Shown: in pieces, positions 1-11,057 of the stretch | Numbering within the stretch: position 1 is the stretch's first letter | Layout of the letters: each line of letters opens with the position of its first letter | NCBI GenBank assembly: GCA_029935455.1 | Contig: JAOZKI010000017.1 | Span: 1-41,474, forward strand | Source: Lysobacterales bacterium | GTDB taxonomy: Bacteria > Pseudomonadota > Gammaproteobacteria > Xanthomonadales > SZUA-36 | Length of the DNA stretch: 41,474 nt | Reading direction: 5' to 3' | The notes under the pieces: model-generated | What the model was told of the DNA's origin: nothing | The model's database searches: none | What the model saw: only the letters and a program-made list of their open reading frames with translations | Translations under genes and position numbers: made by a program

Positions 1-3000
1 CCGCGCGACCATGGGTTCGATGGAGAGCTCCTGGCCAGACAGATTGGCCAGCCAGCGCGTGAACTTGCGCAGCTGCTCCCACATAATCAGCATGGCTTCG
101 TTCTGCAGGGCAGCGTCTACCTCGTTGTCCAGCGCCTCCACCCGACGCCAGAAATCACGCGCATCCAGCAATTCCCGCGCAATCGTGTAGGCACGGGCCA
201 ACTGCTCCGGTGATGCGCCCGTGTCCTCGCGCATGCGCAGCACAAAGGTAATACCCATGCGATTAACCAGACTGTTAGTGACCTGCGTGGCCACGATTTC
301 CCTGCGCAGACGATGATCTGGTATCAGATCAGCGTAGCGCTTCTGCAGTGGCGTGGGAAAATAGCCAGCCAGTTCCGCGCCGAGGAAGGAATCCTCCGGC
401 ACGTCAGACGCCAGCAACTGTTGATACAAACGAATCTTGGCATAGCTCAGCAGCACCGACAGTTCCGGTCGGGTCAGCCCCTCACCCCGATTGCGCCGCT
501 CAACCAATTCCTCACTCTCGGGCAGAAATTCAAGGTCCCGATCCAGCATGCCCTCATCTTCGAGCACGTCGATAAAGCGCTGCTTGGCCCCGATACGGGG
601 CACAGACAGGGTCTCCATCATGGTTAGTGCCTGGGTTTGCAAATAGTTACTGCGCAGGCACAGTTGCTCCACCTCATCGGTCATTTCCGCCAGCAGCTTC
701 GCCCGGGCCGCTGGTTTCAGCGTGCCGTTGCGGGTTGCCTGATCCAAAAGAATCTTGATGTTGACCTCGTGATCCGAACAGTCCACGCCCGCTGAATTAT
801 CAATGAAGTCCGTATTGATGCGGCCGCCGGCACGGGCAAACTCTATGCGACCTAACTGGGTGATGCCCAGATTACCGCCCTCACCCACCACACGACAGCC
901 CAACTCTTCACCGTTTACCCGCAAGGGATTGTTGGCCAGATCACCCACATCCGCATGGCTCTCGCGGGAAGCTTTGGCATAGGTGCCGATGCCTCCGTTC
1001 CAGAGCAAGTCCACATCGGCTTTCAGCAGCGCCTTGATCAGGGCGTTGGGTGCCAGCTGGCGCTCTTCTATGCCTAGCCAGTCACGGACCGGACGGCTAA
1101 GCGGAATGGTCTTGTCCTGCCGTGAAAAAATACCGCCGCCCTTGGAGATGAGCTCCTGATTGTAGTCAGCCCAGCTCGATCGGGGCATTTCGAAAAGCCG
1201 TTTGCGCTCCCGGTAGGACAGCTTGGGGTCCGGTTCCGGATCCAGAAAAATATGCAGATGGTTAAAGGCGGCGCGCAGGCGGATCTGACGCGAGAGCAGC
1301 ATGCCGTTGCCGAACACGTCACCGCCCATATCGCCGATACCCACTACGGAAAAAGGCGTTTTCTGGATGTCCGTACCCAGCTCCCGGAAGTGCCGCTTGA
1401 CCCCTTCCCAGGCACCCTTGGCGGTAATGCCCATGCCCTTGTGGTCATAGCCGACAGAGCCACCAGAAGCGAAGGCATCGCCCATCCAGAAGCCCCGCTG
1501 CAGCGCGATTTCGTTGGCAATATCGGAAAAGCTGGCAGTCCCCTTGTCCGCTGCGACCACCAGGTACGGGTCGTCGTCATCGCGCCTGACCACCTGCTCA
1601 GGTGGGATCACTTTCAGATCATTCAGGTTATCGGTGATATCCAGTAACCCATTGATAAATATTTTATAACAGGCAATTCCCTCCGCCATGATGGCTTCAC
1701 GACCACCAGTTTCCGGTAGCTGCATGGGTACAAAACCACCTTTGGCACCCACGGGCACAATCATGGTGTTTTTAACGTTCTGCGCCTTCATGAGCCCCAG
1801 AACCTCGGTCCGGAAATCAGCCTTGCGATCAGACCAGCGCAAACCGCCCCGCGCAATGGGTCCCATGCGCAAATGCACGCCCTCTACCCGCGGCGAGTAG
1901 ACCCAGATTTCCCGATAGGGTCGCGGCGCGGGCAGATCCGGTACGCGCGATGGATTGAGCTTGAAGCTGATGTAGCTGCGTGCATGACCCTCCTCATCCT
2001 GCTGATAGAAATTGGTGCGCAGGGTAGCGCGAATGACCGCATAGAACACATGCAGAATGCGGTCTTCATCCAGGCTGCTCACCGCATTCAAACCACGCAT
2101 AAAGGCCTGTTCTATGGCCGCTATTTCTTCGTCCCGGGTACCGACGGCGCGCGCTTCCATGGCGGCGCGTACATATTCCATCAGGACCTTGTCACTGTGC
2201 CCTCCCTCGTTCAGCAAAGCATCCATATCTTCGCTCAAACGCCGGGCCGCCAATTCACGACGATAGGCCGACTCACCGTCCCGCTGCGGGTCGAACAGCG
2301 CCTCAAAATAGGCCACCAACAAACGCGCCAGCAAGGGGTGTCGCGCCAGCGTGGTGGCCATATACTGCAGGGAAAAGGGAATGCCGGTCTGAAGCAGATA
2401 ACGGCCGTAGCCGCGCAGCACTTTTACCTGGCGCCAGTGCAAGCGACTGGCAAGAATGAGGCGGTTAAAGGCATCGCTGTGCGTGACCCCGCGCCAACTG
2501 TTGATAAATGCCTCGGTGAAGGAATCCCGGACGCGATCCAGATCCAACTGGTCGCCTCGAGCAAAGAGCATGTCGTAATCCTGCACCCAAACCTGCTCTT
2601 CTTCGCTGAGATAAAGCTGATAGGGCCGCTCGTTGATGACCTCCAGCCCCAGGTGCTCCAGAATCGGCAGCACCAGTGACAAGGGGATCGGCTTGCCGCG
2701 CTTGAACAGCTTGAAGCGGATGATGTCCGAGTCCTTGCTACGCGGACGGTAGAGACTCATCTTGAGGTCCGTTTCGTCGCCGAGCTGAGCAATGCGCTCT
2801 ACATCAAAACTGGCCACCCAGGGCGACACATCTTCTTCATAGGCGGCGGGGAAAGCCGTACCAATCTGCTCCGCCCAGGCCAGCCCGAGTTCTTCACCGA
2901 CCTTCTGCACAAGGATGTCGCGCAAACCGTCATGCCAGGAACGAACCGCCTCAACAATCCGACCTTCCAGCGCGCGCAGGTCCGGATCGGGCTGGGCGCC

Positions 3001-4413
3001 GGGCCGGGGCCGGATCAGCAACTGCAGGCGCGCCAGGCGGGACTCGGAAATTTGCACCGCATAATCGAGCTGCTCACCCTGGAAAGCCCGAAACAGAAGG
3101 TCCTGGATTTTTTGCCGGTTTTCCGTATTGAAACGATCACGCGGAATGTAAACCAGGCAGGAATAGAACCGGTTGAAACGCTCACGGCGCACCAGCAAAC
3201 GGACCTGCTGGCGCTCCATAAGAGCAAGCACGGCGGTGCTGATCTCGACGATCTCATCCACGCTGGCCTGCAGCAGATCATCCCGTGGCAGCGTTTCCAT
3301 AATATGGACCAAAGCCTTGTAGGCGTAGCTGCCGGGGCGCAAGGCAGAACGCTCAAGTACCTGATCAGCTTTCTGGCGCAGCAGCGGCGTGTCAGAAACA
3401 CGGCGGAAGTAGGCATTGGAGGTGAATAGGCCGATAAAGCGCCGTTCACCGATCACCTGTCCACGGTTATCGCGCTGAAGCACGCCGATATAATCCATGT
3501 AGCCGCCGCGGTGTACCGTGCTGCGGGCCCGGGTTTTGGTGATGATCAAGGGGTCTTTTCGCGCCGACAGGGCGCCGTCTGTTAGCGTCGCCACTGGCCG
3601 GCTGCAAATGGTACGCTCCGTCTCGCGCAGCATTCCCAGTCCGCTACCAGGCACCAAATCGAGATTGAAGCGGCCTTCTTCCCGGTCCACCACATAGTCC
3701 CGGGCACCCAGCAAAATGAAATGATCTTCCCGCAGCCAGTTCAGAAAGGCGCGACTTTCCCCTAGTTTGTCCGGCTCACAAGCACCGGCAAAATCATTGA
3801 ACTGCTCGACCACCTCGCCGAGACGATCGCGCATGGCCTGCCAGTCCGTGACCGCCCGGGCCACATCACTCATGGCATCCGTCAGCACCTGCTCCAGACG
3901 CCCCAGATCGTCCGCTCGACTCAGCCGGTCCACCTGCAGATGCATGATCGATTCCGGCTGGCCTTTGCCTGCTGCCGTGGGGTAGAAGCCCCGCGCGCGA
4001 CCGCTTCCATCGCGCTGCACGTGCATGACCGGATGCACAATATGATGGACGCTCAACCCCTGCTCGGACATCACCAGATTAACCGTGTCGACCAGGAAGG
4101 GCCGGTCGGCGTTGACCATCTCCACCACCGTATGCTCGCTGGTCCAGCCATCACGTTTCTGGGTGGGATTAAAGACCCGAATGCGGCTGCATTCGGGCTT
4201 TCGTCGGCCGGCGAAGCGCATCAGCCCCGCACTGATCGCGGCCACCCGTTCGGGCGTTTCCTCGACCAGTTCCGCATCGGGAACGCGGCGGAGAAATGCC
4301 TGAACAAAATAGCGGGCCATATCGGCCCGAGCCTCACTGACCTGACCGGCCAGTATGGACTGCACCTGCTCTAGCAGGGCAGCACGATCCTGCACGACCG
4401 TTTTGCTGCTCAT
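1..4413 (-). CDS. gdhB: NAD-dependent glutamate dehydrogenase, large (~180 kDa) bacterial type; C-terminus truncated by the left window edge
   Basis: Minus-strand frame open from ATG at 4413 (MSSKTVVQDRAALLEQVQSILAGQVSEARADMARYF...) to the window start. Contains segments typical of the family, e.g. ARAGGRINTDFIDNSAGVDCSDHEVNIKILLDQATRNGTLK. Absent from the ORF track because it has no stop in the window. Confidence 0.93.
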   Translation of the reverse strand, partial: MSSKTVVQDRAALLEQVQSILAGQVSEARADMARYFVQAFLRRVPDAELVEETPERVAAISAGLMRFAGRRKPECSRIRVFNPTQKRDGWTSEHTVVEMVNADRPFLVDTVNLVMSEQGLSVHHIVHPVMHVQRDGSGRARGFYPTAAGKGQPESIMHLQVDRLSRADDLGRLEQVLTDAMSDVARAVTDWQAMRDRLGEVVEQFNDFAGACEPDKLGESRAFLNWLREDHFILLGARDYVVDREEGRFNLDLVPGSGLGMLRETERTICSRPVATLTDGALSARKDPLIITKTRARSTVHRGGYMDYIGVLQRDNRGQVIGERRFIGLFTSNAYFRRVSDTPLLRQKADQVLERSALRPGSYAYKALVHIMETLPRDDLLQASVDEIVEISTAVLALMERQQVRLLVRRERFNRFYSCLVYIPRDRFNTENRQKIQDLLFRAFQGEQLDYAVQISESRLARLQLLIRPRPGAQPDPDLRALEGRIVEAVRSWHDGLRDILVQKVGEELGLAWAEQIGTAFPAAYEEDVSPWVASFDVERIAQLGDETDLKMSLYRPRSKDSDIIRFKLFKRGKPIPLSLVLPILEHLGLEVINERPYQLYLSEEEQVWVQDYDMLFARGDQLDLDRVRDSFTEAFINSWRGVTHSDAFNRLILASRLHWRQVKVLRGYGRYLLQTGIPFSLQYMATTLARHPLLARLLVAYFEALFDPQRDGESAYRRELAARRLSEDMDALLNEGGHSDKVLMEYVRAAMEARAVGTRDEEIAAIEQAFMRGLNAVSSLDEDRILHVFYAVIRATLRTNFYQQDEEGHARSYISFKLNPSRVPDLPAPRPYREIWVYSPRVEGVHLRMGPIARGGLRWSDRKADFRTEVLGLMKAQNVKNTMIVPVGAKGGFVPMQLPETGGREAIMAEGIACYKIFINGLLDITDNLNDLKVIPPEQVVRRDDDDPYLVVAADKGTASFSDIANEIALQRGFWMGDAFASGGSVGYDHKGMGITAKGAWEGVKRHFRELGTDIQKTPFSVVGIGDMGGDVFGNGMLLSRQIRLRAAFNHLHIFLDPEPDPKLSYRERKRLFEMPRSSWADYNQELISKGGGIFSRQDKTIPLSRPVRDWLGIEERQLAPNALIKALLKADVDLLWNGGIGTYAKASRESHADVGDLANNPLRVNGEELGCRVVGEGGNLGITQLGRIEFARAGGRINTDFIDNSAGVDCSDHEVNIKILLDQATRNGTLKPAARAKLLAEMTDEVEQLCLRSNYLQTQALTMMETLSVPRIGAKQRFIDVLEDEGMLDRDLEFLPESEELVERRNRGEGLTRPELSVLLSYAKIRLYQQLLASDVPEDSFLGAELAGYFPTPLQKRYADLIPDHRLRREIVATQVTNSLVNRMGITFVLRMREDTGASPEQLARAYTIARELLDARDFWRRVEALDNEVDAALQNEAMLIMWEQLRKFTRWLANLSGQELSIEPMVAR

Positions 4414-4484
4414 AGCGTGTCGCGGGCCGAAGCCCCTCCCCCGCTCGCCGCCAGCAGCGAGCGCTTGTTGTGACCCCGCTAAAG

Positions 4485-5648
4485 CTAGCGCAGGCCGGTT
4501 TCGAGACGGCTGATCAGCATGCGCTGAATCTCGCTGGTGCCCTCGTAAATCTCGGTGATCTTTGCATCACGGAAATAGCGCTCAACGGGCAATTCCTTGC
4601 TGTAGCCCATACCACCGTGAATCTGTAATGCACTGTGGGTAACAAACATGGCCGTTTCCGAGGCGTAGAGTTTAGCCATGCTGGCGTTCAAGGTATAGCG
4701 CTCGCCGGAGGCTTTGGCGTTCATCTTGCCCCAGGCAGCCCGCAGGGTCAGTTGGTAGGCCGCCTCGAGTCGCGTGCGCATGTCCGCTATTTTGGCCTGC
4801 GTCATTTGGAACTCACCAATGGAGCGACCAAAGGCTTTGCGCTCGCGCGCATACTCTACGCTGGCCTCGTAGGCCGCCCGCGCAATACCCGTGGCCTGGG
4901 CAGCAATACCAATGCGGCCGGCGTCAAGCACACCCATGGCGATTTTAAAGCCCTGCCCCTCGTCTCCCAGTCGGTCCTCGACGGCGACCTGGTAATCATC
5001 AAACTCAATTTCACAGGTTGCGGAAGCGCGGATACCCAGTTTTGGCTCAGATTTTCCACGCAGAAAACCGGGCTTCTCCGTGTCGATCAGGAACGCGGTC
5101 ACGCCACGTGCACCCTGTTCCGGATCGGTCATGGCAAATACCATCACGTAGCGCGCCACGGGTCCGGAGGTAATCCAGGATTTTTTGCCGTTAAGCACAT
5201 AGTGACTGCCGTCATCTGATTTGACCGCGCGCATGCGCATGTTACTGGCGTCAGAACCCGATTGCGGCTCCGTCAGCGCATAAGCACCAATGGCCTGACC
5301 GGAGGCCACCGGTACCACATATTTCTGCTTCTGCTCTTCGGTTCCAAACTTCAGGATTCCATGGCAGTAAAGCGTGTTGTTGACCGACATGATGGTGCCA
5401 TGAGAGGCATCGGCCGCGCTGATTTCAATCAGCGCCAGGGCATAACAGACCGGGTCCATGCCCGCACCACCATAGTTTTCCGGCACCTCGATACCCATCA
5501 GGCCCAGTTCACCCATTTGCGCAATCGTCGCGCTGGGGAACTCGCCGCTGACATCGTGTTCAGCAGCAATGGGAACGATGGCGGACTGAGCAAAGTCGCG
5601 GGCAGCAGCCTGAATCATCTGCTGTTCTTCAGTGAGGGTGAAATCCAT
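4485..5648 (-). CDS. acyl-CoA dehydrogenase
   Basis: 387 aa; MDFTLTEEQQMIQAAARDFAQ start, YALTEPQSGSDASNMRMRA, SWITSG, QIHGGMGYSKELPVERYFRDAKITEIYEGTSEIQRMLISR. Confidence 0.96.
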   Translation of the reverse strand: MDFTLTEEQQMIQAAARDFAQSAIVPIAAEHDVSGEFPSATIAQMGELGLMGIEVPENYGGAGMDPVCYALALIEISAADASHGTIMSVNNTLYCHGILKFGTEEQKQKYVVPVASGQAIGAYALTEPQSGSDASNMRMRAVKSDDGSHYVLNGKKSWITSGPVARYVMVFAMTDPEQGARGVTAFLIDTEKPGFLRGKSEPKLGIRASATCEIEFDDYQVAVEDRLGDEGQGFKIAMGVLDAGRIGIAAQATGIARAAYEASVEYARERKAFGRSIGEFQMTQAKIADMRTRLEAAYQLTLRAAWGKMNAKASGERYTLNASMAKLYASETAMFVTHSALQIHGGMGYSKELPVERYFRDAKITEIYEGTSEIQRMLISRLETGLR

Positions 5649-5748
5649 GAAAAATGACCTGTGTAGCGAGGGGATAAAAGAGCGGTCCTATTATAAGCGC
5701 TGCGGCGTTTTCGCGCATGTGAAAGCCTACGCCCGGGGGGCTGAACCA

Positions 5749-5777
5749 TTGACGACCCTGTTCCGTAGCGATAACCT
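5749..5777 (+). promoter_or_regulatory. candidate sigma-70 promoter of sahR-metH (-35 TTGACG, 17 bp spacer, -10 TAACCT)
   Basis: TTGACG at 5749-5754 and TAACCT at 5772-5777; the -10 is weak. Predicted start site falls inside the adjacent inverted repeat. Confidence 0.4.
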
Positions 5778-5807
5778 TATATCTTTAAATCTTGATAAAA
5801 AGATATA
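5778..5807 (+). promoter_or_regulatory. inverted-repeat operator TATATCTTT-N12-AAAGATATA upstream of the ArsR-type regulator
   Basis: Perfect 9-bp inverted repeat (5778-5786 / 5799-5807), with an additional ATCTT half-site at 5789-5793; ends 9 nt before the ATG at 5817. Confidence 0.65.
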
Positions 5808-5816
5808 TTACCCCGT

Positions 5817-6758
5817 ATGGACCTTAACCTGGCCTCCCAACATTTGCGCCTACTGGCCGATAGCACCCGCCTGCGGCTCCTGCTCCTGCTGGAACAGGAA
5901 GAGCTTAGCGTGGCCGAACTGGCGGCCATTTTGCAGCTCGCTCAACCGCGCGTATCGACACATCTGGCCAAATTGAAAGACGCACAGCTGGTGATCGATC
6001 GCCGGGAGGGCGTATCGGTCTACTACCGCCGCGCCAGCGATAACAAGCAGCACGAATTGGCAGCGCTGTGGCAATGGCTCAGCAAGAAAACGGATGATCC
6101 GTTGGTGCAGCAGGATCGGGAGCGAATTCCCCAGGTGCTGGCCAGCCGCAACGGCGATAGCAGCTGGGCCGATACGGTGGCCGGCGATATGGAACGCCAT
6201 TACTCGCCCGGGAGAACCTGGGAAGCCACCACCCGCGCGCTGACGGCCCTGATGGAACTCGGAGACGTGCTGGATATTGCCTCCGGCGATGGTGTACTGG
6301 CGGAACTGCTGGCACCACATGCAGCGCACATTACCTGCCTGGATCTCAGCCCCCGCGTGGTGGAGGCTGGCCGTAAACGGCTCGCAAATTTCAACAACGT
6401 CACCTTTGAAGTGGGCGACATGCATGCGCTACCGCTTACTGATGCCAGCCAGGACACGGTCTTTCTCATGCATGCGTTGACCTATACGAATCAACCGCAG
6501 CAGGTCATCACGGAAGCGGCTCGCGTGCTGCGACCCGGCGGCAGTCTGCTGGCCATGACCCTGGCTGAACACAAGCACCAGAAGGCCGTCGCCCCCTATG
6601 ATCACAGCAATCTGGGCTTTCGCCCGGCAGATCTGCAAGCGCTGTGCAAGGAGGCCGGGCTCCGGCCGACCCAGTGCAAGGTGGCTGCGGTAGAGAAACG
6701 TGCGCCACATTTCACGGTACTCAGCCTGATTGCCCACAAGCCCGGGACCAAACCCTGA
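5817..6758 (+). CDS. sahR: ArsR-family winged-helix regulator fused to a SAM-methyltransferase-fold domain (SahR-like)
   Basis: N-terminal [50 protein letters not shown] (ArsR HTH), then a class I methyltransferase fold ([19 protein letters not shown]...). Lies directly upstream of metH. Confidence 0.85.
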   Translation: MDLNLASQHLRLLADSTRLRLLLLLEQEELSVAELAAILQLAQPRVSTHLAKLKDAQLVIDRREGVSVYYRRASDNKQHELAALWQWLSKKTDDPLVQQDRERIPQVLASRNGDSSWADTVAGDMERHYSPGRTWEATTRALTALMELGDVLDIASGDGVLAELLAPHAAHITCLDLSPRVVEAGRKRLANFNNVTFEVGDMHALPLTDASQDTVFLMHALTYTNQPQQVITEAARVLRPGGSLLAMTLAEHKHQKAVAPYDHSNLGFRPADLQALCKEAGLRPTQCKVAAVEKRAPHFTVLSLIAHKPGTKP

Positions 6759-9700
6759 TGACTCAGACAACGTCAGCGGCCACCTTTCAGTTGCCGTGGC
6801 GTGATCCCGCGGGCGTTAGCGCACTGGAATCCCTGCTCAGGGACCGTATCGGTGTGCTGGATGGCGCCATGGGCACCATGATTCAGGCGCACGGCCTTGA
6901 GGAAGCCGATTACCGAGGTCAGCGTTTCGCGACGCACAGCATGCCCCAGCGGGGTAACAACGATCTCCTCACTCTGACCCAGCCGCAACTGATCGCTGAC
7001 ATCCATCGGCAGTTCCTCGCGGCAGGTGCCGACTTTCTGGAAACCAACACTTTCAACAGCACCACCATTTCGCAGGCCGACTATGGGCTTGAGGATTGGG
7101 TTCCCGAGCTCAACCGTGCCGCCGCCAGGCTTGCCCGGGAAGCCGCGGACGCGCAGATGGCCGCAGACCCGCATCGGCGTTGCTTTGTTATCGGCGTGCT
7201 GGGCCCGACCAACCGCACCGCCTCGCTATCACCCGATGTTAATCGACCCGACTACCGCAATGTGACCTTTGAAGATCTGCGGCAGGCCTACCGGGAAGCA
7301 GCAGAAGCCTTGCTGGAAGGTGGTGCCGACCTGCTAATGGTGGAGACAGTCTTCGACACCCTGAATGCCAAAGCGGCACTATTTGCTCTGGAGGAGATTT
7401 TCGATGAGCGCGGCTGGCGCGTGCCCGTCATGATCTCCGGCACCATCACGGACGCCAGCGGGCGCACCCTTTCCGGTCAAACGGTTGAAGCGTTCTGGAA
7501 TTCAGTGCGACACGCCAGGCCCTTTAGCATCGGGCTGAATTGTGCCTTGGGTGCCGAAGAGATGCGTCCCTGGGCGCAGGAACTGGCACGCGTCGCCGAT
7601 TGCCCGGTCAGCGCCCACCCGAACGCCGGACTGCCCAATGAACTGGGAGAGTACGACGACACACCGGAGCATATGGCTGAGGTGCTGGCAGATTTCGCCC
7701 GTCAGCACATGTTGAATCTGGTAGGCGGTTGCTGTGGCACCACGCCCGAACATATCGCCGCAATTGTCAGCGCCATGGAAGCGGCCCGGCCGCGACCGCT
7801 GCCAGAGCCTAAACCATATTGCCGCCTGTCCGGTTTGGAGCCGCTCACCCTGTCCCCGGAACTGAACTTTTTGAATGTCGGCGAGCGTACCAACGTGACC
7901 GGCTCAGCCATATTCCGGCGCCTGATCCAGGCCGATGATTTTGAAGCAGCGGTTAGCGTGGCGCTGCAGCAGGTAGAAAACGGGGCGCAAATCATCGATG
8001 TGAATATGGACGAAGGCCTGCTGGACAGTGCGGCGGTCATGGTGCGCTTTCTGAACCAGATCGCGTCAGAGCCCGATATCGCGCGCGTCCCGGTGATGAT
8101 CGATTCATCCCGCTGGGACGTACTGGAAGCAGGTCTTGCCTGCCTGCAGGGGAAAGGCGTGGTCAACTCCATCAGTCTGAAAGAAGGCGAAGCGCCGTTT
8201 CTGGAGCAGGCACGCAAGATCCTGCGCTATGGCGCAGCGGTCATCGTGATGGCCTTCGATGAGCAGGGCCAGGCCGACACGCTGGAACGTCGCGTCAGCA
8301 TCTGCACGCGAGCCTGGAAGTTGCTCACGGAAACGGTCGGCTTTCCGCCGGAAGACATCATTTTTGACCCGAACATCTTTGCGGTAGCCACCGGCATCGA
8401 AGAGCACAATCGCTACGGGCTGGATTTTATTGAGGCCACTAGCGCCATCAAGAAAGCCTGTCCTGGCGCCCTGATTTCCGGAGGCGTGAGCAACATTTCC
8501 TTCTCTTTCCGCGGTCAGAACCGTGTTCGGGAGGCCATTCATTCGGTGTTTCTCTATCACGCGATTCGCGCCGGCATGGACATGGGAATCGTTAATGCGG
8601 GCCAACTGGAGGTCTATGACGAAATTGAACCCGACTTGCGTGATGCAGTGGAAGATGTGGTGCTTTACCGCCGCGACGACGGGGCTGAGCGCCTGCTCGA
8701 AATTGCCCAGGCCTATCAGGGTGAACGCGCCAGCAGTGAGGACACGGAAGCGTGGCGAGAGGCACCGGTCCAGGAACGGCTCCGGCACGCGCTGGTGAAA
8801 GGCATTACCAGCCATATTGAAGCGGATACGGAGGAGGCGCGTAGCGGTGCGGCGCGCGCCCTGGATGTCATTGAAGGCCCATTGATGGATGGCATGAACG
8901 TGGTCGGAGACCTGTTCGCCAGCGGCAAGATGTTTCTGCCGCAGGTGGTAAAAAGCGCACGTGTCATGAAACAGGCCGTCGCGGTGCTGGTGCCTTATAT
9001 CGAACAGGAGAAGCAGGCCAATGAGGAAGATAACCGGGCACCGCGCATCCTGATGGCAACGGTCAAGGGTGACGTACACGACATCGGCAAAAATATCGTC
9101 GGCGTGGTCTTGCGTTGCAACCACTTCGACGTGATTGACCTCGGCGTGATGGTACCGATGGACACGATCCTGGATCGGGCCGAGGCCGAAAATGTGGACG
9201 TGATCGGTTTGTCGGGACTGATTACACCGTCGCTGGAGGAAATGCGTATCGTAGCGGCGGAAATGGAGCGGCGTGGCATGGATCTGCCGCTCATGATCGG
9301 TGGGGCCACCACCTCGCGCATGCACACGGCCCTGCGCATTGAGCCGGAATACGCGGCGGGCGCGTTTTGGGTTAAGGACGCGTCACGGGCGGTTGGCGTG
9401 GCACGGCGTCTTGTGGACCAGGAAGAGCGCAAACGTTTTCGCAGCAGCACCGCAGCCGAGTACGAAGCCCTGCGTCAGCGCCGTGCTGCGGGCAGCAACC
9501 GCAAGCCCCCCGTTGCGCTGAGCGAGGCCCGCGCCAATGCCTTCAAAGCGGATTTTCAGGTCCATGCACCGAAGGCACCGCTGGTGCCCGGCATCAGCGT
9601 GATTGATGATTACCCACTGGAAGATCTGGTCGCCACGATCGACTGGATGCCGTTTTTTCAGTCCTGGGAACTGTCCGGCCGCTTCCCGGATATTCTCCAT

Positions 9701-10477
9701 GACCCAGAGAAAGGCGAAGCAGCCCGTAGCCTGTATCACGACGCACAGGCCATGCTGGAGCGCATCATCAAGGAGCGCTGGCTGCAGGCAAAGGCGACCG
9801 TTGGCTTCTTTCCCGCCGCTGCCGCTGGCGATGATGTGATCATTTTCACAGACGAGACCCGCAGCGCGGAACGGCTCAGACTGAATTTCCTACGCCAGCA
9901 AAAGCACAAACCGGCCGGCCGCCCACACTATTGCCTGGCCGACTTTATTGCACCCTTGGAATCCGGCCTGCAAGACCATATCGGTCTGTTCGCGGTCACC
10001 GCGGGCATCGGCATTGATGCGCATGTTGCTGCCTTCGAAGCGAACAATGACGACTATTCGGCCATCTTGCTGAAGGCGCTGGCGGATCGGCTGGCGGAGT
10101 CGCTGGCGGAACGCATGCACCAGCGCGTGCGCACCGAGTACTGGGGCTACGCTGAACATGAGCAACTCGACAATGAGGCCCTGATCGCAGAGGCCTATGA
10201 CGGCATTCGACCGGCTCCGGGCTATCCGGCCTGTCCCGAGCACAGTGAAAAAATGAAGCTATTCGAACTTCTGGATGCGGGCCGTAACAGTGGTATGAGC
10301 CTCACCGGGGGCTACGCCATGCTGCCCACCGCAGCCGTGAGCGGCTACTATTTTGCCCATGCGGAGAGCCAGTATTTTGTGCTGGGCGATATTCAGCAGG
10401 ACCAGATCGAGGACTACGCCACGCGCAAGGGCATTGATAGCGATGAGGTCGAGCGGCTCCTGCCTGCCAATTGCTAG
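6758..10477 (+). CDS. metH: cobalamin-dependent methionine synthase
   Basis: 1239 aa from [22 protein letters not shown], Zn-binding [10 protein letters not shown], pterin-binding [14 protein letters not shown]12 motif [11 protein letters not shown]-terminal activation domain. The ATG at 6758 overlaps the sahR stop (TGATG); the ORF track start at 6644 is upstream read-through. Confidence 0.97.
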   Translation: MTQTTSAATFQLPWRDPAGVSALESLLRDRIGVLDGAMGTMIQAHGLEEADYRGQRFATHSMPQRGNNDLLTLTQPQLIADIHRQFLAAGADFLETNTFNSTTISQADYGLEDWVPELNRAAARLAREAADAQMAADPHRRCFVIGVLGPTNRTASLSPDVNRPDYRNVTFEDLRQAYREAAEALLEGGADLLMVETVFDTLNAKAALFALEEIFDERGWRVPVMISGTITDASGRTLSGQTVEAFWNSVRHARPFSIGLNCALGAEEMRPWAQELARVADCPVSAHPNAGLPNELGEYDDTPEHMAEVLADFARQHMLNLVGGCCGTTPEHIAAIVSAMEAARPRPLPEPKPYCRLSGLEPLTLSPELNFLNVGERTNVTGSAIFRRLIQADDFEAAVSVALQQVENGAQIIDVNMDEGLLDSAAVMVRFLNQIASEPDIARVPVMIDSSRWDVLEAGLACLQGKGVVNSISLKEGEAPFLEQARKILRYGAAVIVMAFDEQGQADTLERRVSICTRAWKLLTETVGFPPEDIIFDPNIFAVATGIEEHNRYGLDFIEATSAIKKACPGALISGGVSNISFSFRGQNRVREAIHSVFLYHAIRAGMDMGIVNAGQLEVYDEIEPDLRDAVEDVVLYRRDDGAERLLEIAQAYQGERASSEDTEAWREAPVQERLRHALVKGITSHIEADTEEARSGAARALDVIEGPLMDGMNVVGDLFASGKMFLPQVVKSARVMKQAVAVLVPYIEQEKQANEEDNRAPRILMATVKGDVHDIGKNIVGVVLRCNHFDVIDLGVMVPMDTILDRAEAENVDVIGLSGLITPSLEEMRIVAAEMERRGMDLPLMIGGATTSRMHTALRIEPEYAAGAFWVKDASRAVGVARRLVDQEERKRFRSSTAAEYEALRQRRAAGSNRKPPVALSEARANAFKADFQVHAPKAPLVPGISVIDDYPLEDLVATIDWMPFFQSWELSGRFPDILHDPEKGEAARSLYHDAQAMLERIIKERWLQAKATVGFFPAAAAGDDVIIFTDETRSAERLRLNFLRQQKHKPAGRPHYCLADFIAPLESGLQDHIGLFAVTAGIGIDAHVAAFEANNDDYSAILLKALADRLAESLAERMHQRVRTEYWGYAEHEQLDNEALIAEAYDGIRPAPGYPACPEHSEKMKLFELLDAGRNSGMSLTGGYAMLPTAAVSGYYFAHAESQYFVLGDIQQDQIEDYATRKGIDSDEVERLLPANC

Positions 10478-10493
10478 CGCCGGCGCCCCGCCC

Positions 10494-11018
10494 TCACCAG
10501 ATCAGATCGTCCGGTACCGGATGATCGCCCTCTTCCTCAGCGCTGGCGTCGCCGGATAAATCCGGCACATGGTCGGCTGACAGGGCGGCAATCTGATCGC
10601 GCAGCTGGGGATCAACCAGCAGATAGTTGCCACGCAAAAAAACCACGCCCAGGGAGCCGTCATTAACGGCAACCAGCTGCTCCGGAGTCACGCGTACGGT
10701 CCGGATGCGGCCCTTGAAGAGAAAGTTGCGCTTCAGCTCAGCGCCCTCAACATTTTGCGCTTGCCCGTCCAATAGGGCCTCTATTTCCTTGTTGATGCGG
10801 CGGCGTTCAAGATCCAGGGCGCGTTTCTCCGCCTTTGCCTGCTCCTGACTCGCCTTCTCCGCTTGCTTGCGCGCGCGATAGGCCGCATCCAGGGATATGT
10901 CCTGCCCACTGCCGCCTGTGCGCCGGCTCTTGGGGCGCCGCTTGGGTTTGGACTTTTTCTTGGGCCGGTCCTTGGCCAGGCCCAGGGCCATCAGTTGGTC
11001 TTGTAGGGATTCACTCAT
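10494..11018 (-). CDS. DUF2058 family protein (YaiL-like)
   Basis: 174 aa; MSESLQDQLMALGLAKDRPKKKSKPKRR..., coiled basic region, GVVFLRGNYLLVDPQLRDQIA. Confidence 0.85.
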   Translation of the reverse strand: MSESLQDQLMALGLAKDRPKKKSKPKRRPKSRRTGGSGQDISLDAAYRARKQAEKASQEQAKAEKRALDLERRRINKEIEALLDGQAQNVEGAELKRNFLFKGRIRTVRVTPEQLVAVNDGSLGVVFLRGNYLLVDPQLRDQIAALSADHVPDLSGDASAEEEGDHPVPDDLIW

Positions 11019-11057
11019 CGGAACTCAATATTTACCCATGTCGCCAGTTGGCGTCCG

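Noticed and set aside
1873-2679. 268-aa plus-strand ORF opposite the left-edge gene, plus other plus-strand ORFs in 313-4374
   Set aside because: The minus-strand NAD-glutamate dehydrogenase explains the whole region; it is missing from the ORF track only because it runs off the edge.
6644-6757. N-terminal extension of MetH in the ORF track
   Set aside because: [14 protein letters not shown]... is sahR sequence read in another frame; the conserved MetH start fits the ATG at 6758.
8105-9325. 406-aa minus-strand ORF antisense to metH
   Set aside because: Fully inside metH, which is supported along its whole length; no recognisable motifs.
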